From assembly GCA_947243795.1 (NCBI GenBank), contig OX365940.1:868001-932000 (forward strand): a stretch of DNA of 64,000 bases. The letters are read 5' to 3'. Both the position numbers and the translations under genes were made by a program. The notes beneath the pieces are model-generated. The model made no database searches. It was given only the letters and a program-made list of their open reading frames with translations, and was not told the DNA's origin. Origin of the DNA: Saccharomyces uvarum (lineage: Eukaryota; Ascomycota; Saccharomycetes; Saccharomycetales; Saccharomycetaceae). Below, piece after piece: positions 1 through 9,961 of this stretch (the first letter of the stretch is position 1; every line of letters begins with the position of its first letter).

Positions 1-1
1 G

Positions 2-1624
2 TACGGAGAAGGTGGCGCGGCCAGTGCTGATGAAGTAGATAAAAGACCTTTAGAAACTGTATCCTTCTTGGATCTCTTCATCGAAGAGCCCTACTTGGAA
101 TTGCAATTTTTGAGTAAGTTAAAAGAGGCTTCTTTAATTTCAAAGACTCAGCTTGATGATGAATTGATATCCAATATTAGAGTCAATCTTCCAAAATTAA
201 TAGAGGGGGGGGTAGAGCCCCTTTTTGCCGCGGAAAATAACTCCAATTTGTTGTTTGTGAAGAAGTATGACCCACGCGCCCAAAAACTACTAGGGTTTGG
301 CCACTTTGCCGTAAACCAGTTGCAACAACTAACCGATTTGTCTGCAATTATTGAAAAAAGCATCGGAGGTTCCGACGAAAAGTTAACTTTCTACGAAGAG
401 GTGCAACCGGGAACCCTTAATGACATATACATGAAAGAAACAGTGTACGACGCTGACGTAGACACCGGTGATATAATCTCGTTTGAGATATCAAACGTTG
501 TCCTCCCTGATACTTTCCCAGTTTACGCAACGATCAAAGATTTCTACTCATATCTGAGATATCGCGTGAAATTAAAGTTTTCAAAAGTTGATGGGTCAAG
601 CGAGGAGTATGGCGTTAGTAACGCGATCTCAGAGAGCTTTGAATTCTGGATATCTGCTCATGCAACATATGACGATCTTGCTAGAATGGTGTCGAAGTTT
701 GCACACGTTGAGCCAGAATATTTAAAGATCTTTGCCCTTTATTCCAATGGAAGATTCGTGCTAAAATCAACCTCAATTTTGAACGACTACCTCTTGAAAG
801 ATTTCAATTGTGACCAGATCCCACCTTTTGCGTTTGAAGTTTTGTCAGTACCTTTGAAAGAGTTAGAACGATTGAGACCTATCAAATTGTACTGGTTAAA
901 AAACAGCTATATCCATTACCAATGCTTTGAATTTGAAGTTGCTAATGACTACACGGAAACTCAGTTCTTGGAAAAAGTGCAGAACAAGATTGGCTTCACC
1001 GATGAAGAAAAGGGGAACATTTTGCTTTGGACTAATTCGAATTTCCAGTTTCAAGGTCTATTATCAGATCAAAACACGTTCAAAGATGTGAGCAAAAACT
1101 CTTTACTTTTCGGTAGAATCTTGCCCGAAGAATCGAAGTTGTTTAGAGAATTAAATCGCCTAGAAAACGTTCAAGCATCCTCATCAGAAGATTTCATGGG
1201 CGATGAAAATGTGACGGACAGACCAATAGATGATGAGCAAGATCTTGGAATGGTAACAGAAGGTTCTAAAGACATCAAGGGGCGTATAGTGGTTGTTCAG
1301 CAATATTTCAAAGATCTCGAAAATAGACATGGGATATCTTTCTTATTCAATTTGATACCAGATGAACCATTCCCAAAGACAAGAGATCGTCTTCATGCGA
1401 AGTTTGGTCTGGGACAGAAGGAATTCTCGAAGATCAAACTAAGTGTTGGCTACTCTACCGAAGAGGGTACAGTGTTTAGAACTTTGCAAGGGTTTTCAGA
1501 CGAAGAACTAGAAAAGATTGTACTGTATGATATTATGTCCAATTTGGATTACATCTACATGGATCATCCAGATAGATTGAGATCACATTCTTCTTACGAT
1601 AGACCAATGATTATCAAAAACTAA
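2..1624 (+). CDS. UBP15: UBP15, ubiquitin-specific protease, C-terminal part
   Basis: This is the 3' part of a gene whose start lies left of the window. The frame is open from base 2 and gives about 540 residues ending in RPMIIKN. I recognise it as the C-terminal region of Ubp15, the yeast relative of human USP7, a protein of about 1230 residues. The catalytic Cys/His domain is outside the window. What remains corresponds to the ubiquitin-like and ICP0-binding-type repeats that follow the catalytic core in this family, with an acidic linker near bases 1180-1260. Ubp15 removes ubiquitin from substrates and is linked to peroxisome import (with Pex6) and cell-cycle control in S. cerevisiae. The gene is convergent with SCW10. 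The call rests on recognised sequence and on the XIII-R gene order. Confidence 0.93.
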   Translation, partial: YGEGGAASADEVDKRPLETVSFLDLFIEEPYLELQFLSKLKEASLISKTQLDDELISNIRVNLPKLIEGGVEPLFAAENNSNLLFVKKYDPRAQKLLGFGHFAVNQLQQLTDLSAIIEKSIGGSDEKLTFYEEVQPGTLNDIYMKETVYDADVDTGDIISFEISNVVLPDTFPVYATIKDFYSYLRYRVKLKFSKVDGSSEEYGVSNAISESFEFWISAHATYDDLARMVSKFAHVEPEYLKIFALYSNGRFVLKSTSILNDYLLKDFNCDQIPPFAFEVLSVPLKELERLRPIKLYWLKNSYIHYQCFEFEVANDYTETQFLEKVQNKIGFTDEEKGNILLWTNSNFQFQGLLSDQNTFKDVSKNSLLFGRILPEESKLFRELNRLENVQASSSEDFMGDENVTDRPIDDEQDLGMVTEGSKDIKGRIVVVQQYFKDLENRHGISFLFNLIPDEPFPKTRDRLHAKFGLGQKEFSKIKLSVGYSTEEGTVFRTLQGFSDEELEKIVLYDIMSNLDYIYMDHPDRLRSHSSYDRPMIIKN

Positions 1625-2002
1625 TATACCTTACGATTTAGCTTTGATGTTTTCTTTACTCTTTTTTTATAATTGGGATGCCTTTTCATTTTTTCTTTTG
1701 TATGATTAAGCAATTTTATTCAGTTTTTATTTTGCTCAAGTGATGCCAAGTATATACACGTACAAATGTAGGTATATTTATAACTATAAATTAGAAGTTA
1801 CATTGTAGACAAAAGGACTCGTTGTCAGGAGGAAGGGATAGATTGAACAATCTATTTTACAATTATGTATTAGCATAAACATATACTTTACATTAAACAC
1901 ATAAATAAAGAAATACCGTGATAAGAATGGGAAAGTAAATATGGAAAGCTTATCTCTTTTCCAATTAGTGGTTGGGGGGGGGGGGGGGGGGAATGGAGAC
2001 AT
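1625..2002. other. Convergent 3' intergenic region UBP15/SCW10
   Basis: This stretch holds the 3' ends of two converging genes. It is AT-rich with T-runs after the UBP15 stop, as expected for yeast 3'-end formation. It also carries the G18 homopolymer listed separately. I see no gene in it. Confidence 0.7.
1974..1991. repeat. Homopolymer G18 tract
   Basis: Eighteen consecutive G (C on the SCW10 sense strand) begin 11 bases beyond the SCW10 stop codon, so the tract should lie in the SCW10 3' UTR. A G/C homopolymer of this length is rare in yeast nuclear DNA. Its exact length may be affected by sequencing error. Confidence 0.9.
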
Positions 2003-3157
2003 TTAATCACTTGATAAAATACCCCAGTACTTTTCAACGCCGTATTCGCCATCAGCTTTCCATAAATCGTTAAAGGCGGTGAACAAGTAAGCTGAAGAAC
2101 CACAGGAGCTCTTAATGGAGGAAATGGCAGCTTCTTGGTTTGCTTTAGATGGGACAGCAACACCATAAGTATCACCCTTTGATGGCCAGCCAGTTTCGGT
2201 GATAACGACATCTTTGTTACCGCCACAAGCAGTGGAGACCCTTTGGATTTGTTTTAGTACCCATGCCCCGGCATCTTCAGCGGAAGTGTTTTCATCAAAG
2301 TATGCATGTGCGTTGACGGCCATGTAATCAGAATAGTTACACAAATCAGGGTTGTTGATAACAGCGATGAAGGTGTCAACAGCAACGATTGAACCTGTAT
2401 AGCCGGCAGAGGTTAATGCAGATTTGGCAGTGGTAACATATTCGCCGACTTGAGTAGTTGTTGCAGAACCGGCATTGACCAGTTCGTTACCGACAGAAAT
2501 AGTGGTAATATCGTCCCAGGAACCGTAAGATTCAACCGCAGATTTAATAGTGTCGACAGCATCTTGGATTTTGTCAACGTAGTATATGCCTAAGAATAAT
2601 TTTTGGCTTGAGGTTTTAGCCTGCAAGACATTTTCAACTTGGCTACAGTCAACACCGTATAATCTGATGTTGTCAAAGCCAGTCAACTGTTCCAAGTCTG
2701 AAGCAACTTGAGCAGTTGACTTACAGGAACCATCGTCACTGTAAGGACTGTAAGTGATACCCTTAGCACCGGAGGCTGAGATACTGGATGAAGCGGAAGA
2801 TGACGCGGAGGATGATGATGATGAGGATGAGGATGAGGATGAGTATGATGCGGAAGAAGCAACTGTAGATGCTGCGGCAGATTCGGATGTGGTAGCGGCA
2901 GCACTGGCAGAAGTTGTTGGCTCTAAAACGGATGTGGTGGCCTCGGAAACGGCAGCAGCGCTAGTGGTAGTGGCCACAACGGCATTCTCGTTAACTGGGA
3001 CGATAGTTTCCCCACTATCACCAGAAACGACAACAGTGACTTGAGCATGGACAGTTGCGGTAACCACGTCACGCTTGTCATGCTTATGGTGGATAGCTGG
3101 GGCAGCTAGAGCCCCGGTCAATAATACAGATGATGTTAGCAAATTTGAGAAACGCAT
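2003..3157 (-). CDS. SCW10: SCW10, cell-wall glucanase-like protein (GH17)
   Basis: The 384-residue product is a secreted glycoside hydrolase family 17 protein, soluble in the cell wall and implicated in wall remodelling during mating. It opens with a signal peptide (about residues 1-19), then a Kex2 processing site at K28-R29. A Ser/Thr/Ala-rich stretch (about 60-130) contains a long Ser run encoded by variable TCN/AGY codons. The GH17 domain fills the rest. The acid/base Glu is E225 in SVGNELVN and the nucleophile is E321 in ITETGWP. Length is close to the 389 residues of S. cerevisiae; the difference lies mainly in the Ser-rich linker. SCW4 is the close paralogue, but the position between UBP15 and FKS3 identifies SCW10. 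It is transcribed divergently from FKS3. Confidence 0.95.
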   Translation of the reverse strand: MRFSNLLTSSVLLTGALAAPAIHHKHDKRDVVTATVHAQVTVVVSGDSGETIVPVNENAVVATTTSAAAVSEATTSVLEPTTSASAAATTSESAAASTVASSASYSSSSSSSSSSSSASSSASSSISASGAKGITYSPYSDDGSCKSTAQVASDLEQLTGFDNIRLYGVDCSQVENVLQAKTSSQKLFLGIYYVDKIQDAVDTIKSAVESYGSWDDITTISVGNELVNAGSATTTQVGEYVTTAKSALTSAGYTGSIVAVDTFIAVINNPDLCNYSDYMAVNAHAYFDENTSAEDAGAWVLKQIQRVSTACGGNKDVVITETGWPSKGDTYGVAVPSKANQEAAISSIKSSCGSSAYLFTAFNDLWKADGEYGVEKYWGILSSD

Positions 3158-4120
3158 GGCTGATAGTCAGTTTTTCTAGAGTTTAATACTATTTTTTTTT
3201 AACAATTTTGGGATATGAACAAATATCGATAAAGGAAGGACGTGACAGTTGGAATGTTCAACTCAATATTGCAAAAGTACGGTATTTAACTCTTTGATGA
3301 GGTCTTAACAAATTCTAAAATAAGTATGGGAGAAATCTGATATACGCCTCCAAAGAGACAAAAGATACATTGTAAGACAAACTTCATACAGACACGCCTT
3401 TTCAGCTCATTATAAATACTACATTTTTGAAACAAAGCTGGAAAAGAAGGCTTATAGCCACGGCTCAGAATGAGGAGTGACTGTAAACATAAAAACACGA
3501 ACTGCTCTGGGACACGTGCGAGGATTGTTACCATTTTTTCAAACGTTTCAACGCGAATTTCTCGTCCGCTGTAAGTTTCTGTTTTCGCGCAAATAAACTC
3601 TTGGCATTTTTTCTCCTCGGTTTTTGCTTTTTTCGATAAGAATTCTCGAAGGCCTTCCCCAAAGAGGCAAATTACCTGAAAAGGACAATCCACGAAATCT
3701 AGACCGAAGATCTCTGGGGATCTGTAAGGAACAAATTGTTGCTACGGCAAGCTCAGGTAAAAAGAAAAGTCAGGCTACTTGCCTTCCAGAAAAAGAAAAG
3801 ACTTCTTTTCAATGGTTCCTTCAATGGTTCCCGCTCCTGGCTGAAGGCTGATAGGAGGCCGAAACAGCTTCTTGCCGGCTCTTACACAGCACACGGCAGA
3901 GACAAATGTCCTGGAGCGGAGATGTCTTGCCTGATATGGAAATGCCAGTTAAAAGGCGGGTAAGCAAATACATCCGGTCTGGGCGGCTATTTTGTTAAAA
4001 GCTCGCAATAAATGGGGGGTATTAGGATTCGCCACTGAACACAATGTATCATCAGGACTGTTTGGTTGGGCTTTTTTGAAAGACAGAAGGATACGAAGGA
4101 CATATTGGAAAGAGTCTAGT
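3158..4120. promoter_or_regulatory. Divergent promoter region SCW10/FKS3
   Basis: This 963-base region separates the divergent starts of SCW10 and FKS3. I see a CACGTG E-box at 3513-3518 (Cbf1/Pho4-type) and a TTTCGCG at 3583-3589, which is CGCGAAA on the other strand and fits the SBF consensus CRCGAAA. Both are motif matches only. Small open frames here have no family resemblance. Confidence 0.5.
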
Positions 4121-7100
4121 ATGAATGCCACAAGTCCTAAGCTGTCGCTTTCAGACGTTGAGTATCCTGCTTGGTGTCAGGACGATGAAGTTCCAGTGAC
4201 AATGCAGAAAATCAAGGAGATTTTTACACAGCTTATGGAGAAGTTCGGATTTCAACAATCGTCCATGGAAAATATTTATCAGCATTTGATGGGGCAGCTG
4301 GACTCCAGAGCAAGCCGTACGGGCGCTCAAAATGCATTGGTATCGCTACATGTCTCGTATATTGGAGGCGAGCATGCAAATTATAGAAAATGGTATTTTG
4401 CCGCCCAGCTCGACTTAGATGAAGAGATTGGATTTCAAAACATGCAGCTCCATGGGAAAGCACGTCAGAGAAACGTGAAAATGGCTAAGAAAAGAGGCGT
4501 CTCCATCAAGGAACAGATCAGGCAATGGAATGAGAATGAACAAGAGTTTATCAATAACCATCCAAAAATAACTCTTACTCAGGAGCAGCTGGAAGACCAG
4601 ACAAATTTGAAAAGTGCGGACTATAAATGGAAACTGAAGATGAGGAACCTGTCACCAGAACAGATGATAAGACAGTTGGCCCTTTATTTGCTTTGCTGGG
4701 GAGAGTCAAACCAAGTCAGGTTTGCCCCAGAATGTCTTTGCTTTATTTTCAAATGCGCACTTGACTATGACATCAGTACGTCAAGTGAAGAAAAAACAGT
4801 GAAACTACCTGAATATACATACTTGAACGAAGTTGTTACTCCCCTATACGAATTCCTGAGGGCCCAAGTATATAAAAAAGATGACAAGGGAAACTGGAAA
4901 AGAAGAGAAAAGGATCATAAGAATATCATTGGCTATGATGACATCAACCAACTGTTTTGGTATCCGGAGGGCATTGAACGTATTATCTTGAACAACGGAG
5001 ATCGGTTGGTAGATAAATCGCTAGAGGAAAGATACCTTCATTTCAAGGACGTTGCATGGTCTAAGGTTTTTTATAAAACGTATAGAGAAACCAGAAGTTG
5101 GAAGCACTGTTTTACAAATTTTAATAGATTCTGGATTATTCATTTTGCACCGTTTTGGTTTTTTACTACATTCAACTCCCCCACTTTGTACACCAAGGAT
5201 TATGTGCAGTTGTTAGATAATCAACCTACACCTCAAGTCAAACTTTCAGTGATTTCCTTTGGGGGTACTATAACATGCTTAGTTCAAATCCTTGCCACCT
5301 TGTTCGAGTGGGGGTTTGTACCTCGAGAATGGCCTGGCGCTCAACATTTATCACGAAGAATGATTGGCCTCCTTATTTGTCTCGCAATCAACCTAGGACC
5401 ATCCGTTTATGTTTTAGGGTTTTTCGAGTGGGATGTCCATTCGAAATCAGCATATGTCGTGTCCATCATTCAATTAATTATTGCACTGCTAACTACCCTT
5501 TTTTTTGCTATCAGGCCCTTGGGCGGCCTATTTCGTCCATATCTGAATAAAGACAAAAAGCATCGAAGATACATCTCATCTCAGACTTTCACCGCTTCGT
5601 TTCCCAAGCTGGCGGGACGAAGCAAATGGTTCTCTTACGGGCTATGGGTATTCGTATTTTTGGCAAAATACATCGAGTCTTACTTTTTTTTAACCTTGTC
5701 CCTAAGGGACCCCATCAGGGTCCTATCTATAATGGATTTATCTAGATGTCAAGGTGAGTACTTATTGGGTCCCATACTGTGTAAATGGCAGGCCAAAATT
5801 ACACTGATTCTGATGTTACTTTCTGATTTGGGTCTGTTTTTTCTCGACACTTACCTATGGTACATTATTTGTAATTGTGTTTTTTCCATCATACTATCAT
5901 TTTCTCTTGGTACCTCAATTCTTACACCCTGGAAGAACGTATACTCTCGAATGCCCAAAAGGATATATTCCAAAATCCTGGCTACTTCAGAAATGGATGT
6001 GAAATTCAAAGCAAAAATACTAATATCACAAGTATGGAATGCCATCGTTATCTCAATGTATAGGGAACATCTTCTTTCCATTGAGCATTTACAGCGGCTA
6101 CTATTCCAACAAGTGGATTCCCTAATGGGTGATACAAGAACTTTAAAATCTCCGACATTTTTTGTCGCTCAAGATGATTCAACTTTCAAGTCGATGGAAT
6201 TCTTTCCTTCCAAATCTGAAGCGAAAAGAAGGATATCCTTCTTTGCTCAATCGTTGGCAACTCCTATTTCGGAACCTGTTCCAGTGGACTGCATGCCAAC
6301 TTTTACAGTCCTGGTTCCTCATTATTCAGAAAAAATTCTTTTGGGCTTGAAGGAAATTATCAGAGAAGAATCCCCTAAAAGTAAAATCACAGTACTTGAG
6401 TACTTAAAGCATCTACATCCTACAGAATGGGAATGTTTTGTTAAGGATACAAAACTCCTTAGCATGGAAAAGAGTTTTCTGAAAGAAGCAGTTAATACAG
6501 AGGACGAAGATGAGCTGGAACTTCCAGATGCTCTATATGATTCGAGATCTACTCCACTTTCAGACCCCAACGACTCTCGAAAGTTGCTCACCGGAGATGA
6601 TCTGATTAAGGAAAAAATTAACGATCTGCCATTTTCTTATTTTGGCTTTAACTCCTCTGAACCATCATACACATTGAGAACAAGAATTTGGGCGTCATTG
6701 CGGACGCAGACTTTATACAGGACACTCTCAGGTTTCATGAATTATTCCAAAGCTATTAAATTACTGTATCGAATCGAAAACCCTTCGTTGGTTAATATAT
6801 ATCGTGGCAATCTTGAAGCTTTGGAAAATGATTTGGAAAATATGGCTAATAGAAAATTTAGAATGGTTGTTGCTATGCAAAGATATGCCAAATTTAACAA
6901 GGACGAAATTGAGGCAACAGAGCTTCTCTTAAGAGCTTATCCTAATATGTTTATATCTTACCTTTGGGAAGACATAGACGATAGCACATCTACACGTACG
7001 TACTATTCATGTCTCACGAATGGTTATGCAGAATTTAATAAAGAAAATGGATTGAGGATGCCAATATTTAAAATTCGCCTGTCGGGCAATCCCATCCTTG

Positions 7101-9478
7101 GCGACGGTAAATCGGACAATCAAAATCACTCAATAATATTCTATCGCGGTGAGTATATACAAGTGATTGATGCTAATCAAGATAACTATTTGGAGGAATG
7201 TTTGAAGATACGATCCGTTTTGAGCGAATTTGAAGAACTTGAAGTTAATTCCACAGTTCCATACATTCCTGGTATCGAATATGAAGAAGAACCGCCCCCT
7301 ATTGCTATAGTCGGTTCAAGAGAATATATTTTTTCAGAAAATATTGGAGTATTAGGTGATATTTCTGCCGGTAAAGAACAGACTTTTGGGACCTTATTCG
7401 CCAGGACACTTGCTGAAATTGGTGGTAAACTACACTATGGGCATCCTGATTTTCTCAATGGTATTTTTATGACCACTCGTGGTGGACTGTCGAAGGCACA
7501 AAGAGGATTACATTTAAATGAAGATATATACGCTGGAATGAACGCAATATGCCGTGGCGGAAGAATAAAACATAGTGATTATTATCAATGTGGTAAAGGC
7601 CGAGACTTAGGATTTGGTTCCATTTTGAATTTTACTACTAAAATAGGCGCAGGTATGGGTGAGCAATTACTATCGAGAGAATACTATTATCTTGGAACGC
7701 AGCTTTCAATGGATAGATTTTTATCTTTCTTTTATGCCCATCCAGGATTCCATTTAAATAATCTTTTCATTTCCTTTTCCGTCCAGTTGTTTTTTGTTTT
7801 GCTGTTAAACTTGGGTGCTTTGAATCATGAAACAATAGCCTGTTCTTACAACAAAAATGCGCCCATCACAAACCTCGAAACACCTGTGGGATGTTATAAT
7901 ATACAGCCGGCACTACATTGGGTGTCAATATTTGTGTTATCGATTTTCATCGTATTTTTTATTGCCTTTGCACCTCTGCTAATTCAAGAAGTTTTAGAAA
8001 AGGGTATTTGGAGGGCAGCTTCAAGGTTTCTACATCACCTTTTTTCAATGGCACCGTTATTTGAAGTATTCGTTTGCCAAGTTTATTCGAATTCCTTACT
8101 GATGGATTTAACATTTGGTGGAGCAAAATACATATCTACAGGTCGTGGGTTTGCAATAACACGCATTGATTTCTCTGAACTTTATTCTAAATTTGTCAAT
8201 ATATCAATCTACTCTGGGTTCCAGGTGTTCTTCATGTTGTTATTCGCAATATTATCTATGTGGCAGCCTGCATTGTTGTGGTTTTGGATAACTGTGGTTT
8301 CCATGTGCTTCGCCCCCTTTATTTTCAATCCACATCAATTTTCATTCATGGACTTCTTTATTGATTACAAAAATTTAATCCACTGGTTATTCTCAGGTAA
8401 CACTAAATATCAAAAGGAATCGTGGGCAAACCTTGTAAAGAGTTCACGGTCAAGATTCACCGGCTATAAGAGTAAAACCATTGACGATGTGTCCGAAGAT
8501 TCAGGTCATGACTCGAAGAAAGCAAGATTTTGGAATGTCTTTTTTGCAGAATTATTTTTGCCATTTTGTGTATTCCTCTTCAATTTCACAGCATATTCTT
8601 ACATAAATGCGCAAACAGGGGTCTCTGATTCAAAACCAACTAGTGCTGTAATCCGGTTGTTGCTTGTAACCTTTTTGCCGATTTTGATCAACTCGATATT
8701 ACTTTTTCTACTATTTTGGGTTTCATTTTTTGTGGTACCTGGGTTATCATATTGTTGTAAGAATGCTGGTGCCGTTATTGCTTTTATTGCGCATACGTTT
8801 TCAGTTTTCGTCTACCTTTTAGATTTCGAAGTGATGTGGTTTTTACAAGGATGGAATTTTACACGTACATTGATACTACTTATTACATGCATCAACTTAC
8901 ACTTGGTGCTTTTCAAAATCTTTACGACAATATTCCTGACAAGAGAGTATAAAAACAATAGGGCACATTTGGCTTGGTGGAACGGGAAGTGGTACAACAC
9001 AGGAATGGGTTGGTCTGTTATTTTACAGCCCATAAGAGAATATTTTGTGAAAATTATGGAATCCAGCTATTTTGCTGCGGATTTCTTTCTCAGCCATTTC
9101 CTCTTATATATACAAACACCAATCATATTGCTACCCTTTGTCGACTATTGGCATACAATGGTATTGTTTTGGATGAATCCAAGGGATATTATTGCGCATA
9201 GAAGAATCTACACCAAAAAGCAAAGAACATCAAGAAGCAGCACAGTCTCGAAATATTTCTCCCTATATTTCATACTGCTAAGTGTTTTTCTTTTTCTGTT
9301 AATTGCGCCATTCTTTGCTAGTGAATTTGTACCCGATCCGCAAGAAATGCTAGAAGGCACGCTTTTTGAGGGGATCTTTCAACCTAACGGTCAAAACAAC
9401 AATGATACCGGTCCGAATGCCCCATCGACCATTCTCACCACAACACCGCCTCTACCTACCTTTAAGACTGTTGCGTAG
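4121..9478 (+). CDS. FKS3: FKS3, 1,3-beta-glucan synthase-like protein (GT48)
   Basis: FKS3 encodes a large multi-spanning plasma-membrane protein of glycosyltransferase family 48, related to the Fks1/Fks2 catalytic subunits of 1,3-beta-glucan synthase. In S. cerevisiae it is needed for spore-wall assembly. The open frame continues 43 codons upstream, but only the ATG at 4121 (MNATSPKL) gives 1785 residues, exactly the S. cerevisiae length. Visible parts are an N-terminal soluble region and a first cluster of membrane segments from about residue 330. That cluster contains LTLSLRDP near residue 525, the counterpart of Fks1 echinocandin hot spot 1. A central cytosolic GT48 domain follows, with HLNEDIYAGM near residue 1132, then a second membrane cluster to the C-terminus. 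The protein lacks the longer N-terminal extension of Fks1. No frame damage is seen. Confidence 0.96.
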   Translation: MNATSPKLSLSDVEYPAWCQDDEVPVTMQKIKEIFTQLMEKFGFQQSSMENIYQHLMGQLDSRASRTGAQNALVSLHVSYIGGEHANYRKWYFAAQLDLDEEIGFQNMQLHGKARQRNVKMAKKRGVSIKEQIRQWNENEQEFINNHPKITLTQEQLEDQTNLKSADYKWKLKMRNLSPEQMIRQLALYLLCWGESNQVRFAPECLCFIFKCALDYDISTSSEEKTVKLPEYTYLNEVVTPLYEFLRAQVYKKDDKGNWKRREKDHKNIIGYDDINQLFWYPEGIERIILNNGDRLVDKSLEERYLHFKDVAWSKVFYKTYRETRSWKHCFTNFNRFWIIHFAPFWFFTTFNSPTLYTKDYVQLLDNQPTPQVKLSVISFGGTITCLVQILATLFEWGFVPREWPGAQHLSRRMIGLLICLAINLGPSVYVLGFFEWDVHSKSAYVVSIIQLIIALLTTLFFAIRPLGGLFRPYLNKDKKHRRYISSQTFTASFPKLAGRSKWFSYGLWVFVFLAKYIESYFFLTLSLRDPIRVLSIMDLSRCQGEYLLGPILCKWQAKITLILMLLSDLGLFFLDTYLWYIICNCVFSIILSFSLGTSILTPWKNVYSRMPKRIYSKILATSEMDVKFKAKILISQVWNAIVISMYREHLLSIEHLQRLLFQQVDSLMGDTRTLKSPTFFVAQDDSTFKSMEFFPSKSEAKRRISFFAQSLATPISEPVPVDCMPTFTVLVPHYSEKILLGLKEIIREESPKSKITVLEYLKHLHPTEWECFVKDTKLLSMEKSFLKEAVNTEDEDELELPDALYDSRSTPLSDPNDSRKLLTGDDLIKEKINDLPFSYFGFNSSEPSYTLRTRIWASLRTQTLYRTLSGFMNYSKAIKLLYRIENPSLVNIYRGNLEALENDLENMANRKFRMVVAMQRYAKFNKDEIEATELLLRAYPNMFISYLWEDIDDSTSTRTYYSCLTNGYAEFNKENGLRMPIFKIRLSGNPILGDGKSDNQNHSIIFYRGEYIQVIDANQDNYLEECLKIRSVLSEFEELEVNSTVPYIPGIEYEEEPPPIAIVGSREYIFSENIGVLGDISAGKEQTFGTLFARTLAEIGGKLHYGHPDFLNGIFMTTRGGLSKAQRGLHLNEDIYAGMNAICRGGRIKHSDYYQCGKGRDLGFGSILNFTTKIGAGMGEQLLSREYYYLGTQLSMDRFLSFFYAHPGFHLNNLFISFSVQLFFVLLLNLGALNHETIACSYNKNAPITNLETPVGCYNIQPALHWVSIFVLSIFIVFFIAFAPLLIQEVLEKGIWRAASRFLHHLFSMAPLFEVFVCQVYSNSLLMDLTFGGAKYISTGRGFAITRIDFSELYSKFVNISIYSGFQVFFMLLFAILSMWQPALLWFWITVVSMCFAPFIFNPHQFSFMDFFIDYKNLIHWLFSGNTKYQKESWANLVKSSRSRFTGYKSKTIDDVSEDSGHDSKKARFWNVFFAELFLPFCVFLFNFTAYSYINAQTGVSDSKPTSAVIRLLLVTFLPILINSILLFLLFWVSFFVVPGLSYCCKNAGAVIAFIAHTFSVFVYLLDFEVMWFLQGWNFTRTLILLITCINLHLVLFKIFTTIFLTREYKNNRAHLAWWNGKWYNTGMGWSVILQPIREYFVKIMESSYFAADFFLSHFLLYIQTPIILLPFVDYWHTMVLFWMNPRDIIAHRRIYTKKQRTSRSSTVSKYFSLYFILLSVFLFLLIAPFFASEFVPDPQEMLEGTLFEGIFQPNGQNNNDTGPNAPSTILTTTPPLPTFKTVA

Positions 9479-9961
9479 GCAATAAAGAAATGTTATTTTT
9501 GAATAACTGATAGAGCGAGGCGGTGCTCATCTACCCTGTTTATCCACTTGCGAATCCACAGGCCAGCCCCCGGCTATTCTTTTGCGTATTTTGGGTCGTG
9601 GTTTTTTCGTGGCTCGTGTTTTGGTTTGCTACTCGTTTTGCGCTCAATTTTCGTGCCGCAAACGTGGAGATGGGAAAAAGAAAAGTCGGGAAAAGTAACG
9701 AGGAATTTCCACTTTTGGTATTCTCGAACAGCCTGCGCGGTTTATTAGTAAAGTATCCCATAATCCTCGAGATTCGAAAAACTTTTCCCTCTTCTGTTGT
9801 TGACATCGGTTTTTTATTTAAGAGGAAAGGGTCGTCGTTCTTTTCCTCGAACAAATTAAGTATCATTACATATTTGTTTGTTGTTTATCAGTAACTGTCT
9901 GATTGTCTTTTTCTTTGGGAGTCTGTTACAGCAAAAACAACAGGATAACTAAATCTAAATA
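9479..9961 (+). promoter_or_regulatory. GAS1 promoter with two SBF (SCB) sites
   Basis: This 483-base stretch between FKS3 and GAS1 contains TTTCGTG at 9605-9611 and again at 9649-9655. On the minus strand both read CACGAAA, the canonical SCB bound by Swi4/Swi6. They lie about 350 and 310 bases before the GAS1 ATG. GAS1 is a known Swi4-dependent, G1-expressed cell-wall gene in S. cerevisiae. Short frames in this region are shadows without family resemblance. Confidence 0.65.

Noticed and set aside
2754-3044. Acidic plus-strand frame across SCW10
   Set aside because: It is the antisense reading of the Ser-rich linker codons of SCW10.
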